A DNA stretch of 39,818 nt, taken from Actinomycetota bacterium (GTDB lineage Bacteria > Actinomycetota > UBA4738 > HRBIN12). The notes under the pieces were generated by a model, which saw nothing but the letters and a program-made list of their open reading frames with translations, was not told where the DNA came from and made no database searches. Both the position numbers and the translations under genes were made by a program. The DNA lies in NCBI GenBank assembly GCA_016201135.1, contig JACQDK010000092.1, forward strand, positions 1 through 39,818, in the 5' to 3' direction. Position 1 is the first letter of the stretch. Each line of letters opens with the position of its first letter. Shown one piece after another: positions 1 to 7,537 of the stretch.

Positions 1-132
1 GAGCATCCCGAAGGCCTGGACGAGCAGCTCGCGGCCCGCAGCCTGGAGACCCTTGAAGATCGCTCGTTCGAGCGCCGCCATGGTCGGCTGCTTCGGCCAG
101 GGGATCTCGACGGTTAGGGTGAGCTCGGGCAC
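1..132 (-). CDS. N-terminal fragment, possible transposase-like protein (cut by window edge)
   Basis: The minus strand is open from a GTG at 132-130 to the window edge, giving 44 residues that start VPELTLTVEIPWPKQP and continue with an amphipathic helix (ALERAIFKGLQAAGRELL). A helix of this kind resembles the N-terminus of ISKra4/ISLre2 (UPF0236-like) transposases, but with only 44 residues this is an impression and no catalytic residue is visible. Only a weak purine stretch precedes the GTG. Nothing else suggests an insertion element: no terminal inverted repeat is seen between 133 and 284. It could equally be an unrelated short-start protein. The rest of the gene lies outside the window. 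Confidence 0.35.
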   Translation of the reverse strand, partial: MPELTLTVEIPWPKQPTMAALERAIFKGLQAAGRELLVQAFGML

Positions 133-242
133 GGCAGCGTACTTTCGTCGTTGAACGGACGCTACGTGCCCCTCCTCGTGCGGTGGGGGATTTCACCTCG
201 GGACTGGCTCGCGGGCGACGCTAACGGTCTCACTCAATGGGC

Positions 243-272
243 TTGCCCGAAAGTGCAGGGACCAGGTAGGAT
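243..272 (+). promoter_or_regulatory. Candidate promoter of the leader-peptide / tusA operon
   Basis: TTGCCC at 243-248 and TAGGAT at 267-272 are separated by 18 bp and fit a housekeeping-sigma promoter. Transcription would start near 279, about 6 nt before the short ORF at 285 and about 157 nt before tusA. The long leader to tusA makes room for attenuation. Confidence 0.4.
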
Positions 273-286
273 TTGCACCTGCAAAT
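271..286. promoter_or_regulatory. 16-bp palindrome over the promoter start site
   Basis: ATTTGCA-CC-TGCAAAT is a perfect 7-2-7 inverted repeat, AT-rich in GC-rich surroundings. It overlaps the end of the -10 box and the predicted start site. That position suits a repressor operator, for example of an ArsR-type or CsoR-type sulfur-responsive regulator. No such regulator is encoded in this window, so the assignment is inference. Confidence 0.4.
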
Positions 287-353
287 GATCTGCACGCGCG
301 AAGCCGGCATCGTGGGGGCCATGATCCCCGACCGCATCTGCTGTCCCGCCTGA
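285..353 (+). CDS. Short leader ORF with Cys-Cys near its end (candidate cysteine attenuator)
   Basis: ATG at 285 opens a 22-codon frame beginning MICTREAG and ending DRICCPA before TGA at 351-353. It has no Shine-Dalgarno sequence, and the proposed -10 box is 12 nt upstream, so the transcript would be leaderless or nearly so. Three of 22 residues are Cys, including adjacent Cys19 and Cys20 (TGC TGT at 339-344), four codons before the stop. In mycobacteria, leaderless short ORFs with polycysteine tracts act as cysteine-responsive attenuators of sulfur operons, and here the next gene is a sulfur-carrier protein. The Cys codons lie inside the 5' arm of a hairpin (338-366). It has only two consecutive Cys codons, fewer than typical cases, so it may also be a chance ORF. 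Confidence 0.45.
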   Translation: MICTREAGIVGAMIPDRICCPA

Positions 354-366
354 CGGGGGACGGCAG
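338..366 (+). promoter_or_regulatory. Leader hairpin overlapping the Cys codons
   Basis: CTGCTGTCCC at 338-347 pairs with GGGACGGCAG at 357-366 (10 bp with one G-U) around a 9-nt loop. The 5' arm contains the two Cys codons of the leader ORF, so a ribosome stalled there would block the stem. There is no U-tract, so the effect on tusA would more likely be through Rho access or translation than intrinsic termination. The regulatory role is inferred. Confidence 0.35.
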
Positions 367-435
367 CAACAGCGCGCCGCACCGCCTCGCACCACCCCTT
401 CTCTTTCCGTCGATACCCCTGGAGGATCCGCTCCC

Positions 436-666
436 ATGGACGTCATCACCCGCACCGTCGATGCCAGAGGCCAGTCTTGCCCCGGTCCGCTCGTCACGCT
501 CGCTCGCGCCCTGGTGAGCGCCGAGCGGGGTGACCTCCTCGAGCTCCTCGCGACCGATCCCGGCTCCAAGTCCGACGTCCCGAGCTGGTCGAAGCTCACC
601 GGCAACGAGCTTCTCGATGCCGGTGAGGACGCGGGCACGTTCCGGTACGTCGTCAGGAAGGCCTGA
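436..666 (+). CDS. TusA-family sulfurtransferase (sulfur carrier)
   Basis: This 76-residue protein matches the size of the SirA/TusA fold. It carries the family signature CPGP at residues 15-18, and Cys15 is the expected persulfide-carrying residue. Such proteins accept sulfane sulfur and pass it to partners in thiolation or sulfur oxidation in the cytoplasm. GGAGGA at 421-426 is well placed for the ATG at 436. The stop is only 3 nt before the DsrE2-like gene, so the two are surely cotranscribed and probably partners; TusA–DsrE pairs are widespread in sulfur-trafficking modules. It is probably not the tRNA-thiolation TusA, because no TusBCD or MnmA gene is near, but the specific acceptor is unknown. 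Confidence 0.85.
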   Translation: MDVITRTVDARGQSCPGPLVTLARALVSAERGDLLELLATDPGSKSDVPSWSKLTGNELLDAGEDAGTFRYVVRKA

Positions 667-669
667 ACG

Positions 670-1224
670 GTGGTGGCGACGGAGGCCGACGCGCTGCGCG
701 GGCTGATAGACGAGGCGATGGCCGAGCGTGATCGCGGCGAGCTCAACAAGAAGAACAAGATCACCATCGTCGCCTGGGACGGGCATCTGGACCGCGTGTG
801 GCCCACCCTGATCCTCGCGACGACGGCGGCGGCCTCGGGCATGGAGGTCTCCGTGTTCTTCACCTTCTGGGGACTGTTCGCCCTCGTGAAGCCCGAGAAG
901 CGCGGCACGGGCAAGGACTGGATGACCAAGGCCCTGTCCGCGATGAACCCGGCCGCCATGAAGCGCGCGAAGCTCAGCCGCTACAACTTCGGCGGGATGG
1001 GGCCGTGGATGCTGGGCAAGGTCGCGAAGCGGTACAAGACCCCGCACCCCACCGAGCTGCTAGAGCTTGCGCAGGAGATGGGGGTGCGCCTGCTCCCTTG
1101 CCAGATGACGATGGATCTGATGGGGGTCTCGAAGGACGACCTGATCGACGGCCTCGGGGAGCCGATCGGCGCCGCCACCGCGCTCCTTGAGATGAAGGAG
1201 TCCGCGATCCAGCTGTTCATCTAG
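670..1224 (+). CDS. DsrE/DsrF-like (DsrE2 type) sulfur relay protein
   Basis: The 184-residue protein has the layout of the peroxiredoxin-like DsrE2 family. It has a core strand (KITIVAWDGHLDRVWPTL, about 29-47), a hydrophobic stretch with SVFFTFWGL (61-69), a methionine-rich middle (85-115), and the LLPCQMTMDLMG motif with Cys144, the probable persulfide site. DsrE2 proteins are usually encoded beside TusA and rhodanese genes and act in sulfane-sulfur transfer. The start is GTG at 670, with a second GTG at 673. It lies 3 nt behind the tusA-like gene, which supports translational coupling. The hydrophobic 61-72 segment suggests membrane association, as known for DsrE2. No rhodanese or heterodisulfide-reductase genes are nearby. 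Confidence 0.8.
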   Translation: MVATEADALRGLIDEAMAERDRGELNKKNKITIVAWDGHLDRVWPTLILATTAAASGMEVSVFFTFWGLFALVKPEKRGTGKDWMTKALSAMNPAAMKRAKLSRYNFGGMGPWMLGKVAKRYKTPHPTELLELAQEMGVRLLPCQMTMDLMGVSKDDLIDGLGEPIGAATALLEMKESAIQLFI

Positions 1225-1252
1225 GCTCCGTCACGTGAGACGCACGGTGAGG

Positions 1253-1276
1253 GTCCGCCGGCCTTTCTCCGGGGAC
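1253..1276. terminator. Hairpin between convergent genes
   Basis: GTCC(G)CCGG at 1253-1261 can pair with CCGGGGAC at 1269-1276 around a short pyrimidine-rich loop, with one bulged base. It lies between the stops of the DsrE2 gene (+) and the lipoprotein gene (-), where a bidirectional terminator is expected. No clear U-tract follows. Confidence 0.35.
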
Positions 1277-1278
1277 GC

Positions 1279-1836
1279 CTACGGGAGGTACTGCTGCTCT
1301 ATCTTCACGATCTGGCCGCCCTTCACCGTGATCCACCACGGCACCTGCCTGCCGGAGTAGTCGGTCATGGCGGTGCCGTTGATCGATGCCGCGAAGGCGT
1401 CCAGGTTGCCCATCACGAGGTCGCAGCACTTGTCCGCCGGGATGTACCGGACCTTGACTCCGGGCGATAGGGGCAGCCAGCGGAGCTTGGGATTGTCGTT
1501 CACGATGTAGTAGTCGTTGGGTGGCGGGTGCTCGTCGCCGTGATCCTTGGCGGCCTGGGTCGCGGCGTCGCCGGTCAGGAAGTAGGCGAGGTCGAAATGC
1601 ATCTGCTGGACGCCGCCCTTCATCCTCACCGCGTGGGCGTAGACGAAGTGCCTCCCGTCCGGGAGAGAAGGCTCCGGAGAGGACTCGGTGCTGGGAGACG
1701 CTGTCACTGCTGGCGGGGAGGTGGTGGCCGGGGTTCCCGTGTCGGTGCCGGCGGTCACGCTGCTTCCCTTGCTGCAGGCCCCGCCGAGAAGTCCGAACGT
1801 GACGAGCGCGGCGATCGAGATGCGGTGCGTCCTCAT
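1279..1836 (-). CDS. Putative lipoprotein of unknown function
   Basis: From the ATG at 1836-1834 the product has 185 residues. It begins with a basic n-region (MRTHR), a hydrophobic core, and LLGGAC with Cys21 as the likely lipidation site. A GGGGGA motif just upstream supports this start over an ATG 16 codons earlier. A Ser/Thr/Pro-rich linker (about 22-65) leads to a globular domain of about 120 residues, with AYFLTGDAA, DYYIVNDNPKLRWLP and a final VKGGQIVKIEQQYLP. The DYYIVNDNP-type segment recurs in uncharacterised actinobacterial lipoproteins. The two adjacent cysteines (DKCCD) might bind metal or form a disulfide. It is probably anchored outside the membrane. The role is unknown, and it converges on the sulfur operon without an evident link. 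Confidence 0.75.
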   Translation of the reverse strand: MRTHRISIAALVTFGLLGGACSKGSSVTAGTDTGTPATTSPPAVTASPSTESSPEPSLPDGRHFVYAHAVRMKGGVQQMHFDLAYFLTGDAATQAAKDHGDEHPPPNDYYIVNDNPKLRWLPLSPGVKVRYIPADKCCDLVMGNLDAFAASINGTAMTDYSGRQVPWWITVKGGQIVKIEQQYLP

Positions 1837-1944
1837 GGATCCCCCGGTGGTTGGGCTACCCCTGGGTGTTCGGCTCTGGCACAACCCTAGTTGAGCCCGC
1901 CGCCCCTCGCGGGAACCTTCCGCGGCGCTTCCCGCGTTCGTCGG

Positions 1945-1956
1945 TACTCTTGACGT
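1945..1956 (+). promoter_or_regulatory. -10 box for leaderless MFS gene
   Basis: TACTCT at 1945-1950 is followed by exactly 6 nt and then the ATG at 1957. No Shine-Dalgarno is present. This spacing puts transcription start at the A of the ATG, as in leaderless actinobacterial mRNAs. Confidence 0.5.
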
Positions 1957-3210
1957 ATGTCTCGAATCTCCGACGAGTTCCGGCGCACGTTCTCGTCCGT
2001 CAATGCGTCCAGGAATTTCCGCCTGTTCTTCGTGGGTCAGCTCGTCTCCCAGACCGGCACATGGTTCACCGCGACGGCCAGCGCGGTCCTCGTCCTACGG
2101 CTGTCGAACAGCGGCACCGCCTTGGGGCTGAGCACCGCCCTGCTCTTCCTGCCGGTGCTGCTGTTCGGGGCGATCGGCGGCGTGCTGGCGGACCGCTTCG
2201 ACAAGCGCCGGATCCTGATGCTCACCCAGACGGCCTTCGCAACGGTCGCCCTGGTGGAGTGGTCGCTCGTGCTGACGGGATCCGTTCGGCTGTGGATGGT
2301 CTACCTGCTGTCTTTCGCCGCCGGGATGGCGACCGCGGTGGACAACCCCACCCGGCAGAGCTTCTACACGGAGCTCGTGGGTGAGTCGAACCTCACGAAC
2401 GCCATCAGCCTCAACAGCTCGATCTTCACCGGCACCCGTGTCTTCGGATCCGCGCTGGCCGGCTATCTGATCCACGCGGCCGGCCTGGCCTCGTGCTTCC
2501 TGATAGACGGCGTGTCCTACCTCGCGATCCTTGTCGCGCTCGCGTCGATGCGCCGGAGCGAGATGCACCTCGCGCACGAGCGGCCCGGGCGCCAGCGCGC
2601 GAACCTGGGGGAGGGGCTCCGGTACGTCTGGGGGTCGCCTGCGCTGCGCCGGCCGCTGATCCTGATGGCGGTCGTCTTCACGATGTGCTTCAACTTCATG
2701 GTGCTCGTGCCGCTCCAGGCCGAGCGCACGTTCCACGGCGACGCACGCACGCTGGGGTTGCTTTCGGCCATGGCCGGGGTCGGGATGTTCCTGGGCGCGA
2801 TCGCGATGGCCAACCGCGCCACGGCGCCGACCGGCCGGCGCCTCGCGCTGTTCACCACTTTGTTCGGCGTCTTCCTGTTCACCGAGGGGCTCGCCCCAAC
2901 TCTCGCGGCCGCGCTCCTGCTGATGGTGCCGCTGGGCGTCGCCGGCATGCTCTTCGCGATCACGGCGAACTCGACGCTGCAGCTCGCGTCACGACCCGAG
3001 ATGCGGGGGCGAGTGATGGCGATCTACGGCGTGGTCTTCCTGGGCAGCACCCCGATCGGCTCGCCCCTCATGGGGTGGATCGGAGAGCACGTCGGCTCGC
3101 GGGCGGGGTTCCTCGTGGGGGGTGTGGTTGCGGTCGGCGTCGGTCTCGTGGCGCTCGCGATGGCCGTCCGATCGACGGAGCCCCGAGCCGCGATGGTCGC
3201 CGCCGACTGA
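1957..3210 (+). CDS. MFS exporter (EntS/MFS_3-like)
   Basis: The 417-residue protein has 12 predicted membrane segments, beginning NFRLFFVGQLVSQTGTWF, typical of the MFS_3 (EntS-like) drug/siderophore exporter group. Motif A, GGVLADRFDKRR, is at residues 74-85 in the loop between TM2 and TM3. The halves are separated by a cytoplasmic linker (about 195-220, RRSEMHLAHERPGRQRANLG). Members export siderophores or hydrophobic compounds by proton antiport, and the substrate cannot be read from sequence. The start is supported by a leaderless arrangement, and a strong hairpin follows the stop by 5 bp. It is a single-gene unit convergent with another MFS gene. Confidence 0.85.
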   Translation: MSRISDEFRRTFSSVNASRNFRLFFVGQLVSQTGTWFTATASAVLVLRLSNSGTALGLSTALLFLPVLLFGAIGGVLADRFDKRRILMLTQTAFATVALVEWSLVLTGSVRLWMVYLLSFAAGMATAVDNPTRQSFYTELVGESNLTNAISLNSSIFTGTRVFGSALAGYLIHAAGLASCFLIDGVSYLAILVALASMRRSEMHLAHERPGRQRANLGEGLRYVWGSPALRRPLILMAVVFTMCFNFMVLVPLQAERTFHGDARTLGLLSAMAGVGMFLGAIAMANRATAPTGRRLALFTTLFGVFLFTEGLAPTLAAALLLMVPLGVAGMLFAITANSTLQLASRPEMRGRVMAIYGVVFLGSTPIGSPLMGWIGEHVGSRAGFLVGGVVAVGVGLVALAMAVRSTEPRAAMVAAD

Positions 3211-3214
3211 ACGA

Positions 3215-3247
3215 ACGACGCCGGCGCCCTGGGGGCGCCGGCGTCGT
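3215..3247 (+). terminator. Perfect 14-bp hairpin after the MFS gene
   Basis: ACGACGCCGGCGCC (3215-3228) and its exact complement (3234-3247) form a 14-bp stem with a 5-nt loop, starting 5 bp after the MFS stop. There is no U-tract, as is common in high-GC actinobacteria. The remaining stretch to 3474 between the two convergent MFS genes shows nothing I can name. Confidence 0.65.
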
Positions 3248-3474
3248 GATCGTGCGATGCCGGCGCCGAGGGGGTCGCACCGGCCCGCTTCCATCGCCGA
3301 CCCCGCGGCCCGCGACGCCCTCAGCCCGCCGGCGAGGGTCTTGTCCCTGCTCACCCTTCCTCGCCGCTGGCCTTCGAGGAGACGAGGGTGCTCCCGTCCA
3401 CGGCGGGAGGGAATACCCGCCGCAGGGGGTTCGCCGATGCCTCACGGGTGGTAGGTGGAACTGCGTACGTCCCG

Positions 3475-4947
3475 TCACGATCGCTCGGCGTCGAGGCGCC
3501 ACGGGCCGGCCGGCTCAGGGCTGCTGACGTCCAGGACCGAGCCGTCTTGGAGCTCCAGGCGGAAGCATCTCCGGCGCTCCCCGTCCCTCTCCTCCAGCCA
3601 CGAACGCCGGACCTCGACGGCCTCCTCGACGCCTCCCCACACGATCGCGCGGGGCCACTCCTCGGCCCTGGCGCCCTCGCGGAAACGCATGACGATCTCC
3701 GGAGCCCGCCGGAGCCAGCGTGGAAGGACCGGCGACCACAGCAGGAAGCCGACCCCGATCGCGGCCACCGACCAAGGAACTCCCACCCGCGGCAGGAGCG
3801 GTATCGCGAGCCCGGCGGCGACGATCCGGGCCAGGTTGTACGCGACGTCGTACGCGGAGAACACGCGTCCCCGGTAGGCGTCGGGCAGCGACTCCTGCAC
3901 CATCGTGTCGACCGGGATCTTCTTCCACGCGAACGTGAGCCCCACGGCGAAGCTGGCGTAGAGGACCGTGAGTCCGGTGATGTGCATGGCGACCAGCAGC
4001 ACCGAAACGCCGCCGGCGACGAACGCGAGCGAGATCAAGCGCTCCTTGCCGAAGCGGTGCTCCAGCGTGCCGACGGTGGCGATCCCCAGCAACACCCCGA
4101 TACCTCCGGCCCCCACGAGGTACGAGAAGGAGCCCACGCCCTCCTTGAACTGTTCGCGGAAGACGACGAGCGAGAGAACCGTCAGCACGCCCTGCCCGAA
4201 CTGGTCGAGGGTGATCGACGTGATCGGTCCGAGGGCGCGCGGCGTTCGGACCAGGTGCCCGACGCCGTCGGCGAGCTCGCCGAGCACGCGATCGAGCTCG
4301 CCGACGATCGGCGGCGGAGGTCTGAGCAGATGGGGGCCGAGGCCCGCCACGAAGGTACGCGCGATCCCTGCCGTGAAGACCCACGTGATCGCGCACACGG
4401 CCACGATGGGCACGTTGCCCAGGGCCTCGGAGACCAGTCCTCCTGCGAAGACTCCGACGAGCAGCGCCAGTGTCCCCCCCACGGTGGCGAGGGCGTTCGC
4501 GGCCAGCAGGTCCTCGATCGGCACCACGCGCGGGACGACGGCGTTCGCGGTGGCCAGGAAGAAACGATTCACCGAGATCACGAAGAGCGCTCCGGCGAAG
4601 AAGGGGATCGACCATCTCACGGGGTCGAACAGCACCAGGCCGGCCGCCGCCGCCTTCAGGATGGGTGCGACGCAGAGGATCCTGCGGCGCGACCAGCGAT
4701 CGATGAAGACGCCCACGAACGGACCCAGGACCGTGAAGGGAAGGGAGATGATCAGCGTGTTGAGGAAGAACCCCGTCGTGGTCTGACGGCCGCGCGTGTC
4801 GAACACCGTCGAGGCCGTGAGGACGGACAGGAACAGCCCGTCGCCGCACTGCCCCATCAGTCGGATCGCGAGCAGCCTGCGGAAGTCGATGCTGCGGAGC
4901 GCCCCGCGGGCCCGACCCAAGGTTCCCGCCCCGGTCATGCCATGCAT
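3475..4947 (-). CDS. MFS transporter with extra C-terminal soluble domain
   Basis: At 490 residues this is about 70 longer than a plain MFS exporter. Residues 20-415 carry 12 membrane segments, with motif A-like GVFIDRWSRRRI at 79-90. The tail from about 421 is soluble and contains AIVWGGVEEAVEVRRSW, RRCFRLELQDGSVLDV and GPWRLDAERS. Its W-x-G, V-x-x-x-x-W, R-x-x-x-R-x-x-x-x-D-G and W-x-L pattern resembles the small DUF6504 domain normally found as a separate protein. The likely start is ATG at 4947, with GGGGA about 10 nt upstream; ATG at 4938 is the alternative. It is convergent with the other MFS gene and belongs to a different subfamily. Export is likely, the substrate is unknown, and the tail function is unknown. 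Confidence 0.8.
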   Translation of the reverse strand: MHGMTGAGTLGRARGALRSIDFRRLLAIRLMGQCGDGLFLSVLTASTVFDTRGRQTTTGFFLNTLIISLPFTVLGPFVGVFIDRWSRRRILCVAPILKAAAAGLVLFDPVRWSIPFFAGALFVISVNRFFLATANAVVPRVVPIEDLLAANALATVGGTLALLVGVFAGGLVSEALGNVPIVAVCAITWVFTAGIARTFVAGLGPHLLRPPPPIVGELDRVLGELADGVGHLVRTPRALGPITSITLDQFGQGVLTVLSLVVFREQFKEGVGSFSYLVGAGGIGVLLGIATVGTLEHRFGKERLISLAFVAGGVSVLLVAMHITGLTVLYASFAVGLTFAWKKIPVDTMVQESLPDAYRGRVFSAYDVAYNLARIVAAGLAIPLLPRVGVPWSVAAIGVGFLLWSPVLPRWLRRAPEIVMRFREGARAEEWPRAIVWGGVEEAVEVRRSWLEERDGERRRCFRLELQDGSVLDVSSPEPAGPWRLDAERS

Positions 4948-4993
4948 CGTAGGTCCCCGGGCACCGCGCCGCGCTGCCGGGTCCCGGCGTCGC

Positions 4994-6118
4994 CTACGAG
5001 GTGGTGGCCGTGTCGAAGAACGCGGTCCAGTCGGCTGCCTTCGAGGCGCCGTTGCCCAGGATGAACTCCTCGACCATCTCCCTCGCGGCCTCGTCGGTGA
5101 ACTGCACCGGAGGCGACTTCATGAAGTAGGCGCTGGGCCCGATCAGCGGACCGGACACACCACGGTCGAGCGCGAGCTTCGCGCAGCGCACTGCATCGAT
5201 CACGATGCCGGCGGAGTTGGGCGAGTCCCACACCTCCAGCTTCAGCTCGATCGTGAGCGGCACGTCGCCGAACGCCTGGCCCTCCAGGCGTATCTGCGCC
5301 CACTTGCGGTCCTCGAGCCACGGAACGTGATCGGAGGGCCCGATGTGGATGTTCTGCTTGTCGAGCGGCTTCTCGAGCTGCGACTGCACCGAGTTAGTCT
5401 TCGAAAGCTTCTTCGACACGAGACGCTCGCGCTCGAGCATGTTCATGAAGTCCATGTTGCCGCCGAAGTTGAGCTGGTAGGTCCGGTTCAGCTTCACGCC
5501 CCGGTCCTCGAGCAGCTTGGCGAGCACTCGGTGGACGATCGTCGCGCCGACCTGGGACTTGATGTCGTCGCCCACGATAGGGATCCCGGCGTGGACGAAC
5601 CGTCTCGCCCACTCCTTGTCGCTCGCGATGAAGACCGGAAGGCAGTTCACGAACGCGACCTTCGCGTCGATCGCGCACTGCGCGTAGTAGCGCGCGGCCT
5701 GCTCGGAACCGACGGGCAGGTACGAGACCAGCACGTCGGCCTGCACCTCGCGGAGCACTCGCACCACGTCGACCTCGGGCTGGTCCGACTCGGTGACGAC
5801 CTCTCGGTAGAACGTGCCGAGCCCATCGAGCGTGCGGCCGCGCTGCACCGTGACGCCGGTCGGGGGGACGTCCGAGAACCGGATCGTGTTGTTCGGCTCG
5901 GAGAAGATCGCCTCGGCGACGTCCTTGCCGACCTTCTTGGCGTCGACGTCGAACGCCGCGACGACCTCGATGTCGTGGACGTGGTAGCCGCCGAGGTCCA
6001 CGTGCATGAGTCCGGGCACGCGGTCCTCGACCGAGGCGTCCTTGTAATGCTCGAGCCCTTGGACGAGGGACGATGCGCAGTTGCCCACGCCGACTATCGC
6101 AAGGCGCAGCTTGGTCAT
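4994..6118 (-). CDS. ino1: Myo-inositol-1-phosphate synthase
   Basis: This enzyme converts glucose 6-phosphate to 1D-myo-inositol 3-phosphate with NAD as a recycled cofactor. It is the entry to phosphatidylinositol, and in many actinobacteria to mycothiol and inositol lipids. The 374-residue length fits the actinobacterial form. Visible signatures are the NAD loop [13 protein letters not shown] (from residue 9), [10 protein letters not shown] with Lys187, [12 protein letters not shown] (216-227), and [10 protein letters not shown] with Lys240. AAAGGAG lies just upstream of the ATG, and that ATG overlaps the padR stop by 4 nt (ATGA), so the two are translationally coupled. A PadR gene directly upstream of ino1 is also the arrangement in Mycobacterium tuberculosis. 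Control by the PadR operator at 6734-6768 is likely. Confidence 0.95.
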   Translation of the reverse strand: MTKLRLAIVGVGNCASSLVQGLEHYKDASVEDRVPGLMHVDLGGYHVHDIEVVAAFDVDAKKVGKDVAEAIFSEPNNTIRFSDVPPTGVTVQRGRTLDGLGTFYREVVTESDQPEVDVVRVLREVQADVLVSYLPVGSEQAARYYAQCAIDAKVAFVNCLPVFIASDKEWARRFVHAGIPIVGDDIKSQVGATIVHRVLAKLLEDRGVKLNRTYQLNFGGNMDFMNMLERERLVSKKLSKTNSVQSQLEKPLDKQNIHIGPSDHVPWLEDRKWAQIRLEGQAFGDVPLTIELKLEVWDSPNSAGIVIDAVRCAKLALDRGVSGPLIGPSAYFMKSPPVQFTDEAAREMVEEFILGNGASKAADWTAFFDTATTS

Positions 6119-6705
6119 GAGGTGTGCTCCTTTCCATGAAGCGTCGTCGCCCGCGGGCGACGACGCTTCCTCCCCCCGGCTGTGGTGCCGTTCAGGCGCT
6201 CGGCGCGGATAAGGCCGTCGAGCCAGGCGATGTCCGACTCGGTGGCTGCCTGGCCATGCTGCATGAGCGCCAGCGTGTACGTGTCCACCCGCTCGCGCGT
6301 CGCGCGCAGCGAGTCCTTGATCGTGTGCAGCCTGTCCTCCAGGGCCGCGCGCCGGCGCTCCAGGAGCCGGATGCGCGTCTCGGGAGGCAGATACTTGAAG
6401 AAGGCGAGGCGCACGCGGAAGCGCGTGTCCTCGGTCGAGTTGTCGTGCGGCGTCTCCTGGAGCAACTCGAAGAAGAGCTTCTCGCCCTTCTCGGTGATCA
6501 CGTAGGTGGTCTTCCGCCGCCCGCGGGCCTCGCCGTCCAATTGGGCCTCGACGGCGCCGTCGCGTTCGAGCCGCCTCAGTGTGGGGTAGAGGGAGCCGTA
6601 CGAGACGCGCCAGAAGCCGCCGAGGGACTCCCCGAGCTCCCGGGAGAGCTGGTAGCCGTGCATCGGCCGTTCCTTCAGGAGGCCGAGGATCGCGAGTTCG
6701 AGCAT
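6115..6705 (-). CDS. PadR-family transcriptional regulator upstream of ino1
   Basis: The 196-residue protein starts [20 protein letters not shown], the classic PadR winged-helix opening. The recognition helix and wing are at about 30-75 ([18 protein letters not shown], then [13 protein letters not shown]). A PadR C-terminal dimerisation region (about 95-165) contains [16 protein letters not shown] and helical heptads. Residues 175-196 form a basic tail ([12 protein letters not shown]). It is the first gene of the padR–ino1 operon and shares the ATGA overlap with ino1. A perfect palindrome 29 bp upstream of its start is the obvious operator, so autorepression with coupled control of ino1 is expected. 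The inducer is unknown; inositol or phosphoinositide status is one guess. Confidence 0.92.
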   Translation of the reverse strand: MLELAILGLLKERPMHGYQLSRELGESLGGFWRVSYGSLYPTLRRLERDGAVEAQLDGEARGRRKTTYVITEKGEKLFFELLQETPHDNSTEDTRFRVRLAFFKYLPPETRIRLLERRRAALEDRLHTIKDSLRATRERVDTYTLALMQHGQAATESDIAWLDGLIRAERLNGTTAGGRKRRRPRATTLHGKEHTS

Positions 6706-6733
6706 GCGGTGAGGCGCCTTCCGTGCTGATGTC

Positions 6734-6768
6734 GCGGTTAGATATATCGGTCCGATATATCTAACCGC
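6734..6768. promoter_or_regulatory. Perfect 17-1-17 bp palindrome, PadR operator candidate
   Basis: GCGGTTAGATATATCGG (6734-6750) is mirrored exactly by 6752-6768 around a single T at 6751. It sits 29-63 bp upstream of the padR start. The AT-rich GATATATC cores stand out from the GC-rich surroundings and may also supply the -10 element. PadR proteins bind dyads at their own promoters. Confidence 0.7.
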
Positions 6769-6814
6769 TACACGAGGGCTCCGTCAACCCGGATCCGGGG
6801 TTCGGTCGAGCGGC

Positions 6815-7486
6815 TCACGCGGTGACGCCGCGGCCGGAGCGCCGGTACCCGGTCACGTACGCGGGCACGCCGATGTCCGGACCGAGATCCGGTGAAGGCT
6901 CGGGCTCCCCGGCGGTCATCCGGACCGGCAGCACGCCGGCCCACACATCCAGGGCCAGGTCCTCGTCGGGGTCCTTCGGGGGCCCGGTCCTGATCTTCGC
7001 CGAGGACTCATCCAGGCCGATCGCGAGGATCGCGGTCTCCTTCAGCTCCTTGTCGGTGGGCATCCGAACTTCGGCCGTCCGCCCAGGGATCACATGCTCG
7101 ACGAGCGCGCGCTGCGCGAGATCGCGTTCCCCGGGGTCGGCCACGTCGCGCGCCGACCCGTACACCACGACGCTCCTGTAGTTCATCGAGTGCAGCGGCG
7201 TCGAGCGGGCGAGCACCAGGCCGTCGATCAAGGTGGCCTCGACGCACACCTGGGCGCCGGATCCGAGCGCGCGGAGCGTCCGCGACGCCTCGGAGCCGTG
7301 CACGTACAGCGTGTCACCCACGCGAACGTGGATCGTGGGGACGATCCGGGGGAAGCCGTCGGGCGTGACCCACGCGAGGTGGCAGATGAGCGCGTCGTCC
7401 AGGATCGCGTCGATCGCGCCGCGGTCGTAGGCGGCCCGTTCGGGGTGCCGCCTCACCTGCGTGCGAGGGCTCGGGGCGTCGGTCAT
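6815..7486 (-). CDS. Pyridoxamine 5'-phosphate oxidase-like flavin-binding protein
   Basis: The 223-residue protein belongs to the Pyridox_ox_2 split-barrel group. Residues about 18-150 hold the flavin-binding barrel, with YDRGAIDAILDDALICHLAWVT, PRIVPTIHVRVGDTLYVHG, VCVEATLIDGLVLARS and HSMNYRSVVVYGSA. The remainder is a family-typical extension ending in GVPAYVTGY. Such proteins bind FMN or F420 and often reduce small molecules; the substrate is not predictable and true PdxH activity is unlikely. A TACGAT box lies 9 nt before the ATG, so the leader is at most a few nucleotides. It is transcribed towards padR. The short stretch after its stop contains a CCCGGATCCGGG dyad that might terminate. 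Confidence 0.85.
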   Translation of the reverse strand: MTDAPSPRTQVRRHPERAAYDRGAIDAILDDALICHLAWVTPDGFPRIVPTIHVRVGDTLYVHGSEASRTLRALGSGAQVCVEATLIDGLVLARSTPLHSMNYRSVVVYGSARDVADPGERDLAQRALVEHVIPGRTAEVRMPTDKELKETAILAIGLDESSAKIRTGPPKDPDEDLALDVWAGVLPVRMTAGEPEPSPDLGPDIGVPAYVTGYRRSGRGVTA

Positions 7487-7537
7487 GGCGGTGTCATCGT
7501 AGCTGCGAGGCCACCCGCCCGGCGGTCGCCGGAGGGC

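Noticed and set aside
3388-5064. Long plus-strand frame opposite the second MFS gene
   Set aside because: The translation has no domain and is rich in Arg, Asp and His; the minus strand has motif A and twelve helices.
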